Program-made: the position numbers and the translations under genes | The notes under the pieces: model-generated | The model's database searches: none | What the model saw: only the letters and a program-made list of their open reading frames with translations | Told to the model about the DNA's origin: nothing | Shown: positions 17,936 to 27,340 of the stretch, piece after piece | How positions within the stretch are numbered: the stretch's first letter is position 1 | Layout: each line of letters begins with the position of its first letter | Source of the DNA: Phycisphaerae bacterium | GTDB taxonomy: Bacteria; Planctomycetota; Phycisphaerae; Phycisphaerales; UBA1924 | DNA length: 64,000 nt | Direction of reading: 5' to 3' | NCBI GenBank assembly: GCA_030429705.1 | Contig: JAUIES010000001.1 | Location: 62,001 to 126,000, forward strand

Positions 17936-19642
17936 ATGGCCGTTTGGCAACCTGGCATCACAGCATCGTCTCGATTCACATCGTCTTGTCGCAGCACGGC
18001 ATTGGCGACTGTCTGTCTGACCGGGCCACTGGCATTTTCCCAAATACACGCGGGCGCAGCCTCGCTTGATCGCTATCCAGAAGGTGCGTCGGTCCCAAGG
18101 TCACTCACGACTGAGGAATTGGCGATTATTGAGCGTGACCCACTCGTTGCTGAACAGTCGCGTGTCGCACCGCCCGGCCTTGTTCGCACGCCGGGTGAAT
18201 ATGAGCCGTGCGAAGGCATCATGATGGCGTGGGAAGGTCAAAACAGTTGGCTCACGATTCTGGCGCAGATGGCGCGAGACATCACCACCATCGGCAACGC
18301 CAAAGCCATCATCTATGTCGACTCGATCAACGAACGAAACAGTGCTTCGAATACCGTCGCAGCCCTGGGCGCCGACATGAGCAATGTCGAGTTCGTCGTC
18401 AGATCGACCGACACGATATGGATGCGCGACTATGGCCCGCGCTATATCTATCTGGGAACGCAACCTGATGGCACTGGCGGCGTTCGCGCTGTTGTCGATC
18501 ACACTTACAACCGACCAAGACCAAATGACAATGCGGTACCGAGCCACTGGTCTGGGCTCCGCGGCGAGAACCGATACGCCATCCCGCTCATCCACGGCGG
18601 CGGCAACTACCACCTCGAATCTGGTCACCCGGCGGGCATCGGGCACTCGACACGCCTGATCGTCAACGAGAACCCGAGCCTGACCGAGTCACAGATCATC
18701 GACTACTGGAGCGACTATCAAAATCTCGACACGACAATCTACACCCCCTATCCGTCGTTCGTCGATTCGACGCAGCACATCGACATGTGGATGATTATGC
18801 TCGACGACAACGCCATCATGATTTCAGAGTGGGTCAACGAACCGACCGCATCGTGGGCGATGACGAGCAACGACGCTGCCGCCGATTTTGCAGCGCGTGG
18901 TTTTACGGTGTATCGCGTGCCCGCCGTGCGATCGGGCGGCACACACTATACATTCACCAATGCGGTGATTTGCAACGACCTCGTGCTGCTGCCCAGTTAC
19001 ACCAACTCGACAGCCGCGACTCATAATGCGACGGCGCTCGCCACCTGGCAGGCTGCCTACCCGGATAAAACCATCCGCCAGATCAACGCACAATCGCTGG
19101 TTGTCTTTGCGGGTGTTTTGCACTGTATCGTGATGCATGTCCCTGCGCCATCGGGGGGGACGAACCCCGCGATCTATCTGACCGCGCTGAATAGCGGCGA
19201 GGTCCTCGAACCGGGTGCAGAGGTCGAACTTTCCTGGCTGACAGATGACGATGAAGGCGTGACCACTGTTGACCTTTTGCTCTCAACCGATGGCGGAGCG
19301 ACTTTCCCCAGCACCATCACCATGGGTCACATTGCTGCATTCGGGTCTTACGACTGGACTGTGCCTGACATCGGGACGACCCAGGCGGTCATTCGTGTCG
19401 TCGCACATGATGCTGAGAGCAACACGGGATTCGACGAGACTGACATGGTTTTCTCGATCAAAGGCACGCCACCGTGCCCGGCGGATCGGAACGATGATGG
19501 CGTGCTCGACTTCTTTGATGTGACCGATTTTCTTGCCGATTTCGCCGCTGAAGATCCGTCGGCCGACATCATCGCTGATGGCTTGTTCGACTTCTTCGAT
19601 GTGGCGGCGTATTTGTCGGCGTTCGCAGCGGGCTGTCCGTAA
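17936..19642 (+). CDS. Secreted agmatine deiminase-like protein with dockerin-like tail
   Basis: A porphyromonas-type peptidylarginine/agmatine deiminase domain follows a signal sequence. Guanidino-group motifs are visible: IWMRDYGPRY (Asp165), QHIDMWM (His281) and the catalytic cysteine in GVLHCIVMHVP (Cys397). A beta-sandwich domain (about 410-510) precedes a C-terminal tail with two calcium-loop-like units, DRNDDGVLDFFDV and IADGLFDFFDV, ending CP, a form typical of secreted Phycisphaerae proteins. At 568 residues it is longer than cytoplasmic AguA. ATG 17936 is preferred because it gives the signal region, with GGAG 12 bases upstream. The stop abuts the stop of rsmG. The substrate could be agmatine or arginine side chains. 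Confidence 0.8.
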   Translation: MAVWQPGITASSRFTSSCRSTALATVCLTGPLAFSQIHAGAASLDRYPEGASVPRSLTTEELAIIERDPLVAEQSRVAPPGLVRTPGEYEPCEGIMMAWEGQNSWLTILAQMARDITTIGNAKAIIYVDSINERNSASNTVAALGADMSNVEFVVRSTDTIWMRDYGPRYIYLGTQPDGTGGVRAVVDHTYNRPRPNDNAVPSHWSGLRGENRYAIPLIHGGGNYHLESGHPAGIGHSTRLIVNENPSLTESQIIDYWSDYQNLDTTIYTPYPSFVDSTQHIDMWMIMLDDNAIMISEWVNEPTASWAMTSNDAAADFAARGFTVYRVPAVRSGGTHYTFTNAVICNDLVLLPSYTNSTAATHNATALATWQAAYPDKTIRQINAQSLVVFAGVLHCIVMHVPAPSGGTNPAIYLTALNSGEVLEPGAEVELSWLTDDDEGVTTVDLLLSTDGGATFPSTITMGHIAAFGSYDWTVPDIGTTQAVIRVVAHDAESNTGFDETDMVFSIKGTPPCPADRNDDGVLDFFDVTDFLADFAAEDPSADIIADGLFDFFDVAAYLSAFAAGCP

Positions 19643-20476
19643 TCACGAGGCACCCAGCGGCTTGCGTTTGATGTCGGCTGCGCTGCGCGGATATTTGCCC
19701 GGTGTCGGCCTGCGCTTTTCCAACACGACGATGCGTCCGGTTGGCGTTTCAATCGTTCCCGCGTGACTGACGCACAGCATGTGCAAGGCCTGCCTGGCTT
19801 CGGCGAGTTCTTCGTCGGCTCGCTGCCCTTTCACCAACACCACCAGCCCCCCCTGATTTGCCAAAGGCACGGTCAACTCCGCAAGCATGCGAAGCCTGCC
19901 AACCGCCCGGGAAACGACGGCGTCATAGCCATCTCGGTGCTCGGCGGGCTCTGGAGCACTTGCCGAGCCGATGATTTCTGCGCGGTCGCGCACGACCTCG
20001 ACATTGACGAGACTGAGTTGCTCCGTGACATGGTTCAGAAACGCAGCCTTCTTGCCGGTCGGTTCGAGCAACACAAACTGCAAGTCCGGTCGGACAATCG
20101 CCAGAGGCACGCCCGGCAGACCGCCACCACTACCGACATCGATCACGCGTGAAGCCGTCGGCAACTCCGCCAGAATTGGCAGAAGTGTGAGCGCATCAAA
20201 GATGTGCTTCTCCCAGGCGTCGTCTGGGTCGCGTACAGCGGTCAGATTGACAAGCGTGTTCGCCGCAAGCAAGAGAGCAAGGTACTTGCCAAGTTGCTCG
20301 AGCTCGCCCTCATCGAATGCGACTCCATAAGCCTCGCACCGGCTCGTGAACGATGCTGGCGCCACCAGAGTGGTTGAATCACTGGGAAAGACGAGCTCAT
20401 CGCGTGAGTGCGCGCCCGCCGAAGCCGACGACTCGTCCGTATGGTCTGGTTGCGTATGCGAGTTCTTCATCATCAT
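19643..20476 (-). CDS. rsmG: 16S rRNA (guanine-527-N7)-methyltransferase
   Basis: RsmG (GidB) uses S-adenosylmethionine to methylate G527 of 16S rRNA. Class I methyltransferase landmarks are RVIDVGSGGGLPGVPLAI (motif I), LLEPTGKKAAFLN and VVSRAVGRL, followed by LVVLVKGQ. The N-terminal helix region reads LALLLAANTLVNLTAV, as in the family. The start is uncertain: ATG codons at 20476, 20473 and 20470 and one at 20530 are possible, all overlapping the end of rodA; no Shine-Dalgarno sequence decides it. The stretch before FTSRCEAYG is low-complexity and not family-like. The stop codon abuts that of the deiminase gene. Confidence 0.85.
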   Translation of the reverse strand: MMMKNSHTQPDHTDESSASAGAHSRDELVFPSDSTTLVAPASFTSRCEAYGVAFDEGELEQLGKYLALLLAANTLVNLTAVRDPDDAWEKHIFDALTLLPILAELPTASRVIDVGSGGGLPGVPLAIVRPDLQFVLLEPTGKKAAFLNHVTEQLSLVNVEVVRDRAEIIGSASAPEPAEHRDGYDAVVSRAVGRLRMLAELTVPLANQGGLVVLVKGQRADEELAEARQALHMLCVSHAGTIETPTGRIVVLEKRRPTPGKYPRSAADIKRKPLGAS

Positions 20477-21704
20477 CAGCGTATTCAAACGATTGCCGGT
20501 AGGGCGGCCTTGGACGATGAATCGCAACATTCACGACCAGACCAGTCATCAGCCACACCGTCAACATGCTCGACCCACCCGCACTCACAAAGGGCAGCGT
20601 GATGCCGATGATGGGCAACAACCCGACATTCATACCGATATTGACCACGACCTGTGCCACAATGAATCCCGCGACGCCGACCACAACAAGTCGACCGAAC
20701 GGCTCCTTGCATGACCCTGCAACCAACAAAGCGCCGGCAATCCACATCAGATACAACCCAAGAACCACCAACGCCCCGATGAGGCCGAAGCGATTGACGA
20801 TCACCGCAAAGACCATGTCATTGTGGCGTTCGGGCAACCGGTTGTACAACACAAGCGCGCGAGATGTGCCGTCATCAACGCCGCGTAGCTGCCCAGCACC
20901 AATCAGTGTTTGCGCCGCATAACTTTGAAAGTTGATATCAGCAGCACTCGACCGATCGCCCTCGATCTGCTTGATCAACCCGACAATCCGTACTTTCTGG
21001 TGAGGTTGTAGAAGCGGGTATGCAGCTGGAGCCGCAAGTGCTGCGGCCAGCACGATGATTGTCAAATGTCTGAGCCGTGCTCCCGCGGCGATCAACATCC
21101 CGAAAAGTGAAGGCACAAAAAGGGCTGCAGTGCCGAGATCGGGTTGCAGCGTGATCAATGCCACCGGCGGAATCGTCAGAAGACCGGGCACAATCAGCCC
21201 GCGGAACCGCCTGTGCTGCGTACGAAAACGCAGGTAACTCGCAACCACAAACACATATGCAATTTTGGTGACCTCTGAGGGCTGAAAATCGGACACGCCC
21301 AGATTGATCCACCCGCGCGTGCCGTTGCGCGGCGACACGATTGACGACGGAACGAAGGGCACCAACAAGAACACGAGCAATCCGAGCGCCACCATGATCA
21401 TCGGTATCGCAAGAAGCCGAAGCACGCGATAGTGCGGCAGCGCGATGACGGTCGCTGCCAACAATCCCACAATAGCGAACACCACCTGCTTCCAGGCAAC
21501 GCTCGTGAGATCGGCACTTGCGTTAACGCTCTCGGCAACATCGATGGCATAGACACCCACGAGCGAAAGCCCGATGCCCGCCGCGACACAGAGCCACGAA
21601 GCGTTAATGAGTCGCACACTGTCACGGATCGAGTCGCGCGATGATGCACTCCCGCGAATCAACCGCGAGACGGCTGCCAAACTTTCGCTGGCATCAAGCA
21701 TCAC
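20397..21704 (-). CDS. rodA: Rod-shape determining glycosyltransferase RodA (SEDS family)
   Basis: RodA polymerises lipid II into glycan strands during lateral wall growth, working with PBP2. The 435-residue protein has about ten membrane helices and the SEDS signatures NGTRGWINLG, FQPSEVTKI, TLQPDLGTA, RLPERHNDMVFAVI and GLLPIIGITLPFVSAGGSS. The start is GTG 21704 (overlapping the mrdA stop as GTGA) or ATG 21701. It is translationally coupled to mrdA upstream, the classic mrdA-rodA pair, and overlaps rsmG downstream. Its presence means that this organism makes peptidoglycan and probably elongates. Confidence 0.9.
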   Translation of the reverse strand: MMLDASESLAAVSRLIRGSASSRDSIRDSVRLINASWLCVAAGIGLSLVGVYAIDVAESVNASADLTSVAWKQVVFAIVGLLAATVIALPHYRVLRLLAIPMIMVALGLLVFLLVPFVPSSIVSPRNGTRGWINLGVSDFQPSEVTKIAYVFVVASYLRFRTQHRRFRGLIVPGLLTIPPVALITLQPDLGTAALFVPSLFGMLIAAGARLRHLTIIVLAAALAAPAAYPLLQPHQKVRIVGLIKQIEGDRSSAADINFQSYAAQTLIGAGQLRGVDDGTSRALVLYNRLPERHNDMVFAVIVNRFGLIGALVVLGLYLMWIAGALLVAGSCKEPFGRLVVVGVAGFIVAQVVVNIGMNVGLLPIIGITLPFVSAGGSSMLTVWLMTGLVVNVAIHRPRPPYRQSFEYADDDEELAYATRPYGRVVGFGGRALTR

Positions 21705-24040
21705 TCCAGATACCCTTCCGCTTTGAGCGCCCAGATGATCTGATTCACGATCGGCCCGGATACACGCCCCCCGCTCCCGGCGTAGTCCATGACGACCGCA
21801 ATCGCGTACCGAGGCCCCTGGCCATCGGGCCCGACCAGAACCACAAACCAGGAATGGTCACCAGAACGCGCAACCTCGGCTGGCATTGGTCCATCACCAT
21901 CAGGGTCAATGCGTAAGTCAGGAGCAGTTGCTGTCCCGGTCTTGCCCCAAATTTCAACACCTGGCACATTGAAAATCGGTTCACGGCGACTCAACCCTTC
22001 GGCTGTCACATAATTGAGATGATGTCCGGTCCCATTCTGCGAGTTGACGGAAAGTGACAACCCTTCCAGTGCTTCGCGCACGGCCTGTCGAGACAGGCCG
22101 AGGTCCAAGGACTCGGTCGAGGTGTGATCACTCGCCACCAGTGACGGCCGAACCATGTACCCGGCACGAGCGATCGTCGCGTATGCATCTGCAGCGTGCA
22201 ACGGTGTCCAGGTCACCGGGCCCTGACCAATACCCATGAGAATCGCATCCTGAATACTCAGATCAGACCCGTCGCCGATCGGTGACGAGAGCCCACCAAT
22301 CTTCCCCGCCCATTCCGGCCCGATGCCAAGGTCAAACCCGCGTCCAAGTCCAAAGTCGTGGTACACGCGCGCGATCCCTCGGGCACCGAGTTTCTGTCCG
22401 AGCGTGTAGAAGAAGATGTTGCAGGACCGCTGCAATGCTTGAGGCGCAAGCAATGGGTCGACACCCTGCCCGTGTTTCAGACCGTTGTAGTGCTTGAAGA
22501 TCCAGCATCGAAAAATATCCGGTCGATCGTTGTGTAAATGCCCCGTGCACACAATCCCTTGCTTCAAATCATGCACGCCGTACTTGTCCGCACCGCAGAT
22601 GATCAGCGCTTTGGCGATTGACCCAGGTGGATAGGGTTTTGCGATCGCCCGATTCACATACGGCGCATTCATCGCGACGAACGATTCATTTGCTGATTCG
22701 TCATCAAACCACAATCCGTCGCGCGGGACATGTGGCGTCGAAACCAATGCCAAGATCTCCGCTCGATCAATATCCAGTACGACCGCCCCCCCAAAGAGCG
22801 GTGTCCCTTCGGGTAACTGTTCATTGCCATGCCAAGGCTGCACGCGAGCGAGACCCAGTTCTGGATCCATGGCGGCACGCACACGGGCTTGCAGTTGAAT
22901 ATCGACCGTGAGATAGACATCTTGACCCGGGGTTGGCGTTTCGGCCACCAACGCACCGGTATCGAGATGGAGTTCGCGAGAACCGCGCAAACCGCGAAGC
23001 CAAAACTCCCGCGCACCTTCGATACCAGCAATTCCGACAGAATCTCCCGCGTCGTAGGCGCCACGATCTCGACCCGCAGCGTTCAACATCCGGGTCGCTG
23101 CATTGGCATCCTTCTCGAGCAATTGCTGTCTTGCTTCGGTGTCTTCAGCCGTCGCTCCCTGACGCATTCGACCGATCAGGTGCCATCCCACGCCGGATTG
23201 CAGCAGACTGACTCGACCGTCCCCGCGGATGGACATCGGAAGTGTGGATAGATCGACATCGACCGGAAGTTCATCGAACGGATACAGCCGCTCGGTTGCA
23301 TCACGAACGACAAGCCCCGGGACGCGCGGTATCTCTCGATATGCGTCCGCCCGTGATGACGGCACCTGCAAGACCTGCTCGGCCAGCCGCATGAATCGGA
23401 AACCGACCTCATCACTCGCATCATTCACGATTTCGTGCGCTGTCGTCTGCTCGTGGAGCGGCGCTCGAGCTCGCCGCTCTATGTCGGCAAGATCTGCATC
23501 TGTGAGCGGCTTGCCGCGTTCCCGCGCTTCTGCCAATGCCCGAGACCGACGAACATCAACAATTCGCGCGTACATCCGCTCGACGCGTGAGACGATTTGC
23601 TCAGCCCGTCGATCAAGTTCCGATCGCTCGATCCCACACGATTCGGCGATATCGCGCCACATTGATTCGACTTGACGCTCGAAAAACGGCTCCGCCTGTC
23701 GAATCAACGCGAGCCGCTCATCGTCAGTAAGCCCGTCCCATCGTTCGTGATTGGCAAACCGGGCTTGTGCCTCCGCCTCTTCGCGAGCCCATCGACCGGT
23801 CAAAACCGGATATGAAATCGCGATGGCGTACCCAGGTCGGTCGAATGCCAAAACACGGCCGTGCCGATCGAGAATCGAACCACGCGTCGTTGGCACCGCG
23901 GTTCGACGAACAAGCCTTGACTCGGCCCGAGCCAGGTGCTCGGCTCCTTGATCAATCGTCAATCGTGCTGTCTGCAACCCGAGGACACCCGCACCCGCGA
24001 CTGAAGCTCCAAATAGGAGCAGCAGCCGACGATGAAACAT
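21701..24040 (-). CDS. mrdA: Penicillin-binding protein 2 (class B transpeptidase)
   Basis: This is the transpeptidase partner of RodA. From the preferred ATG at 24040 the protein has 779 residues: short cytoplasmic tip, one membrane anchor (LLLLFGASVAGAGVLGL), pedestal domain, and transpeptidase with SIAK (474-477), SCN (539-541) and KTG (700-702). The pedestal has an extra 120-residue charged helical insert (about 90-215), making it longer than the usual 600-650 residues. An open frame continues upstream to ATG 24199 and TTG 24214, but that part has lower third-position GC and no membrane-protein logic, so it is left out. The gene is divergent from the ATPase at 24251. Confidence 0.85.
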   Translation of the reverse strand: MFHRRLLLLFGASVAGAGVLGLQTARLTIDQGAEHLARAESRLVRRTAVPTTRGSILDRHGRVLAFDRPGYAIAISYPVLTGRWAREEAEAQARFANHERWDGLTDDERLALIRQAEPFFERQVESMWRDIAESCGIERSELDRRAEQIVSRVERMYARIVDVRRSRALAEARERGKPLTDADLADIERRARAPLHEQTTAHEIVNDASDEVGFRFMRLAEQVLQVPSSRADAYREIPRVPGLVVRDATERLYPFDELPVDVDLSTLPMSIRGDGRVSLLQSGVGWHLIGRMRQGATAEDTEARQQLLEKDANAATRMLNAAGRDRGAYDAGDSVGIAGIEGAREFWLRGLRGSRELHLDTGALVAETPTPGQDVYLTVDIQLQARVRAAMDPELGLARVQPWHGNEQLPEGTPLFGGAVVLDIDRAEILALVSTPHVPRDGLWFDDESANESFVAMNAPYVNRAIAKPYPPGSIAKALIICGADKYGVHDLKQGIVCTGHLHNDRPDIFRCWIFKHYNGLKHGQGVDPLLAPQALQRSCNIFFYTLGQKLGARGIARVYHDFGLGRGFDLGIGPEWAGKIGGLSSPIGDGSDLSIQDAILMGIGQGPVTWTPLHAADAYATIARAGYMVRPSLVASDHTSTESLDLGLSRQAVREALEGLSLSVNSQNGTGHHLNYVTAEGLSRREPIFNVPGVEIWGKTGTATAPDLRIDPDGDGPMPAEVARSGDHSWFVVLVGPDGQGPRYAIAVVMDYAGSGGRVSGPIVNQIIWALKAEGYLE

Positions 24041-24250
24041 ACTCGGAACCAAACGGGTGAATGAAAGCAATTGTCCTCCTGAACCATCAAGTCCTGACAG
24101 GACTTTATTGACCGGATGTGCCCCAGGTGTCATCCATCCGGGTCGCCGACCAAGAAAGGTGCCCCATGCTTGTATCGGGCTATCGCTGCCCGCGCGCATA
24201 CCATCAGCGATCAACGCTCTTCACTCGGTTCGTTCGAACCAGTATGACCC

Positions 24251-25780
24251 ATGAATATCAGCCACTTCTTTGAACACTGGAATATTCACGAAAACCCTTT
24301 CCGGGGCGAAGAAGCACGCCACGATTCCATCTTCGCGCGCATCGGACTCGGTGACAATCCGAATCCCGCTGCTTCTCATTCGGATCTGGAAAAAATCGTC
24401 GGCGAACTCTCGCGCCCGAGCACATCCATCGTGTTCGGTGAAAAGGGCTCGGGCAAAACCGCGATTCGCATGCAGGTTGCCCAGCGGATCGCTCGTCAGA
24501 ACACGGAATCACCCGACAATCGACTTTTTCTGACTTCTTACGACGACTTGAACGGGTTTCTTGGTCAAATACACACCCGTATTGGGGGGGACGACCCGGC
24601 GGCTTCGCTGCGTGCCATTCGATTGGCGGATCATCTGGATGCCATCCTTGCGACCATCGTCACCGAACTTGTCGATTCGCTTCTTGGCACCGGTTCAGAT
24701 GAAAGCGCGAATGACCTCGGTCCGGATGTTCGGAGGAAGGCCCGGAGTTTATCAGCCGAAAACAAGGAATCGCTCCGTCTTCTCGCTGCCCACTACGATT
24801 TGCGAGATGCCGACGGACATCGGGCGACTTCATTGCACAAGGTCTTGCGCGATGGCATCGACCGATCGCGGTTGTTCTGGTTTGCACTTCTGGCGATCGG
24901 CTGGATGCCTGCGGTTGCGGTCATTGTGTGGATCCTGCTCGAGCCGCCGTCGTGGATCCCGTCCACGCCGCTGTGGGTTCTGAGCCTTTGCCTGGGTGTG
25001 GGTTATCTCGCAATCGCGGCCAAATGTCTTGTGTGGGACCGATTTCTTCTACGCCGACTTGGGAAGAAGATCTTCAAGCAACAGCGAAGCCTGCCGCGAA
25101 CTGAGTTTGCTTACGCCGCAGCGTTCAGCAAGTTGCCCCAGTCGACGCGTCAGACTTTGCAGGTCGAAGATTCGGAAACTCATCGATATGACCTGCTGCG
25201 CCGTCTCCAGAGCGTGCTGGAGTCTTTTGGGTATCAAGGCATACTTGTTCTTATCGACCGGGTGGACGAACCCACCCTTGTCAACGGGCAGACCGATCGC
25301 ATGCAGTCCATCATCTGGCCGATGCTCAACAACAAGTTTCTTCAGCAGAAGCGACTGGGTGTCAAGATGCTGCTTCCGATCGAGCTGCGCTACGCCCTGT
25401 TCAAGGAAACGAGTTCGTTCTTTCAGGAAGCCCGCCTCGATAAGCAGAGCCTTGTTGAGCGGCTGACCTGGACGGGGGCGATGCTGTATGACCTGTGCAA
25501 CGCCCGACTGGAAGCCTGTCGCTCGCCGGATGCCGATCCAGTGACTCTCCTCGATCTGTTTGCGGAAGATGTGACCAGACAAGATCTGGTCGATTCGCTG
25601 GATCAGATGCATCAGCCACGCGATGCGCTCAAGTTCTTGTATAGGTGTCTGAATGAGCACTGCTCGAATGTGACGGCGGACCAGGGGGCGTGGCGCGTAC
25701 CGAAACTGGTCCTCGACAGCATCCGCAGGCAAGAAGTTGATCGCGTCCAACAACTGCACCGCGGGATTCGCCCTGCGTAG
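24251..25780 (+). CDS. P-loop ATPase with two membrane helices inserted in the NTPase domain (KAP-like)
   Basis: The 509-residue protein has Walker A GEKGSGKT (63-70) near the N-terminus and Walker B ILVLIDRVDE (331-340). Between them lie two membrane helices (about 207-231 and 239-262) separated by a short PSWIPSTP turn. This layout, a membrane hairpin inside the ATPase core, is the hallmark of KAP-type P-loop NTPases of the STAND-related branch. The opening FFEHWNIHENPFRGEEARHD resembles the N-termini of AAA-like ExeA/KAP ATPases. It is probably anchored at the inner membrane face. The client is unknown. It stands alone, divergent from mrdA; the next gene is infC. Confidence 0.65.
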   Translation: MNISHFFEHWNIHENPFRGEEARHDSIFARIGLGDNPNPAASHSDLEKIVGELSRPSTSIVFGEKGSGKTAIRMQVAQRIARQNTESPDNRLFLTSYDDLNGFLGQIHTRIGGDDPAASLRAIRLADHLDAILATIVTELVDSLLGTGSDESANDLGPDVRRKARSLSAENKESLRLLAAHYDLRDADGHRATSLHKVLRDGIDRSRLFWFALLAIGWMPAVAVIVWILLEPPSWIPSTPLWVLSLCLGVGYLAIAAKCLVWDRFLLRRLGKKIFKQQRSLPRTEFAYAAAFSKLPQSTRQTLQVEDSETHRYDLLRRLQSVLESFGYQGILVLIDRVDEPTLVNGQTDRMQSIIWPMLNNKFLQQKRLGVKMLLPIELRYALFKETSSFFQEARLDKQSLVERLTWTGAMLYDLCNARLEACRSPDADPVTLLDLFAEDVTRQDLVDSLDQMHQPRDALKFLYRCLNEHCSNVTADQGAWRVPKLVLDSIRRQEVDRVQQLHRGIRPA

Positions 25781-26066
25781 CATTCTGACAAAGTGACTTG
25801 CTTTTTTGGTCCGTGGCGTGTATTTTGGGGTGTGGTCGGGTGAACGCCCGATCATGGAGACATGAATGAACCAAGGTATCCTCGACCGATGACATGCGGT
25901 CACCTCAACACGGAAACGGCAGGTCACGATCTTCGTGATCGCACAGTTGTTGCAAATTTATGATCCTTGGCCCTACTCCAGTGAATACAATTATGACCAC
26001 TCAGGATGCGATTCTGAGAGGCTGTTTCTGTTTCGATTTTGCATTGTTTGCGTGATTTCCACGCAC

Positions 26067-26071
26067 AGGAG
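26067..26071 (+). promoter_or_regulatory. Ribosome binding site that fixes the infC start at ATC
   Basis: AGGAG ends eight bases before ATC 26080, the ideal spacing. The alternative in-frame ATT at 26074 would be only two bases away. No ATG, GTG or TTG occurs in this frame between the stop at 26053 and ATG 26137. Confidence 0.7.
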
Positions 26072-26079
26072 ATATTGTC

Positions 26080-26847
26080 ATCGCTAGGCGCTTCTTTCGA
26101 CCGACCGGTCCTGTCCAACGGACACGACTCAACCACATGATTCGTATTTCGCCGATCCGCGTGATTGGTCCGGACAATGAGCAGATCGGGGTCGTTGAGA
26201 CCAGCGAAGCGCTCCAGATGGCCCGCGAGCAAGGTATGGATCTCGTCGAGATCTCTCCTGATGTGCGGCCTCCGGTGTGCAAAATCATGGACTACGGGAA
26301 GTACAAGTACGACCTGTCCAAGAAGCAGCAGAAGAATCGAGCCTCATCGAAAAGTACGGAGATGAAAGAGATTCGTCTTGGCCGATCGGTCAAGATCGAT
26401 CCGCACGATGTTCAGATCCGCGTCGATCAATCACGCCGATTCTTGATGGCCGGTCACAAGGTGCAGATCACGCAGCGATTCCGAGGCCGCGAAATGGCAC
26501 ATAAGGAACTCGGGATTGAACGCCTGGCGAGCATTTGCGATGATCTGGCAGATGTTGGCAAGGTGGAGGTCGCCCCGCGCTGGATGGGTCGACAAGCAAG
26601 TATCATCATCGCTCCTGACAAGACCAAGATTGATGCATTCAAGCGTCAGATGACCAAAGAGCAACTCGCCAAGGAGGCTGAGGAGCTCGCCAAGTTGGAA
26701 GCCCAACTTGCCAAAGAGGCCGCCCAGGAAGACGAACTCGATGACGACGAGGACGCATCACAAGGCAAGAAACGCAAAAAGGGCCCGGCAGACGATCGAG
26801 CTGTCGACCCGGTGGATGATGAAATTGCCGATTTGCTTGGCGAGTGA
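26080..26847 (+). CDS. infC: Translation initiation factor IF-3 with ATC start codon
   Basis: IF-3 binds the 30S subunit, prevents premature 50S joining and checks the start codon-initiator tRNA pairing. The core is unmistakable: RISPIRVIGPDNEQIGVVET, PPVCKIMDYGKYKYD, EIRLGRSVKIDPHD, GHKVQITQRFRGRE. Starting at ATG 26137 would remove the conserved basic leader, whereas the upstream frame from ATC 26080 encodes IARRFFRPT-VQRTRLNHM, as expected for the family, and has a well-placed AGGAG. Rare start codons in infC are known to allow IF-3 self-regulation. The 255-residue product carries a C-terminal extension of about 60 residues rich in Lys, Ala, Glu and Asp. The HIT gene is coupled downstream; rpmI and rplT are absent. 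Confidence 0.85.
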   Translation: MARRFFRPTGPVQRTRLNHMIRISPIRVIGPDNEQIGVVETSEALQMAREQGMDLVEISPDVRPPVCKIMDYGKYKYDLSKKQQKNRASSKSTEMKEIRLGRSVKIDPHDVQIRVDQSRRFLMAGHKVQITQRFRGREMAHKELGIERLASICDDLADVGKVEVAPRWMGRQASIIIAPDKTKIDAFKRQMTKEQLAKEAEELAKLEAQLAKEAAQEDELDDDEDASQGKKRKKGPADDRAVDPVDDEIADLLGE

Positions 26848-27299
26848 TTGATCACATGCCTGGCGCTATTGCCAATCGAATAGAGCGGATCAAACGCGGG
26901 GAAGATCCGCAACTGATCGCGCGCCTGCCGTCTGGGTATGCAATTCTCGCGAACCAGCAGCCGCTGGAAGGGTGCTGCATGTTGCTCGCCGACCCGGTCG
27001 TTGCTCATGCCAATGATCTCGATGATCATGCGCGAGCAGCATTCATGCGTGACTGGCTGCGATTGGGCGATGCTGTCCAAGCGGTCACGCGAGCAGAGCG
27101 GTTGAACTATCTGATGCTGTGCAATCAGGTGCATGAGTTACACGGCCATGTCGTGCCGCGGTTTGCAAGTGAAGATAAGCACAAGCGGCTGATGGACCCT
27201 TTTGCAGCCTACGACTTTGCAAGTGCCAGACGAGCGGATGCACTTGGACAAGATCGGGAACTTCTCGCAGCACTTCAGCGCGAACTCAAATCAGACTGA
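26844..27299 (+). CDS. HIT-family protein (variant histidine triad)
   Basis: The 151-residue protein carries VHELHGHVVPRF at 96-107, matching the histidine-triad motif of nucleotide hydrolases/transferases. The middle (His100, nucleophile position) and last (His102) histidines are in place, while the first triad position is Glu98 with a His beside it. ADPVVAHANDLDDHARAAFM matches the region before the motif in HIT proteins. The start GTG 26844 overlaps the infC stop (GTGA); ATG 26856 is an alternative. The coupling with infC suggests a house-keeping role in nucleotide clean-up, but this is inference. The gene converges on the fliN-like gene. Confidence 0.7.
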   Translation: MIDHMPGAIANRIERIKRGEDPQLIARLPSGYAILANQQPLEGCCMLLADPVVAHANDLDDHARAAFMRDWLRLGDAVQAVTRAERLNYLMLCNQVHELHGHVVPRFASEDKHKRLMDPFAAYDFASARRADALGQDRELLAALQRELKSD

Positions 27300-27340
27300 C
27301 CGCATCGTTCGGTTTGCATGCGAACACCATTCCGGCGATA

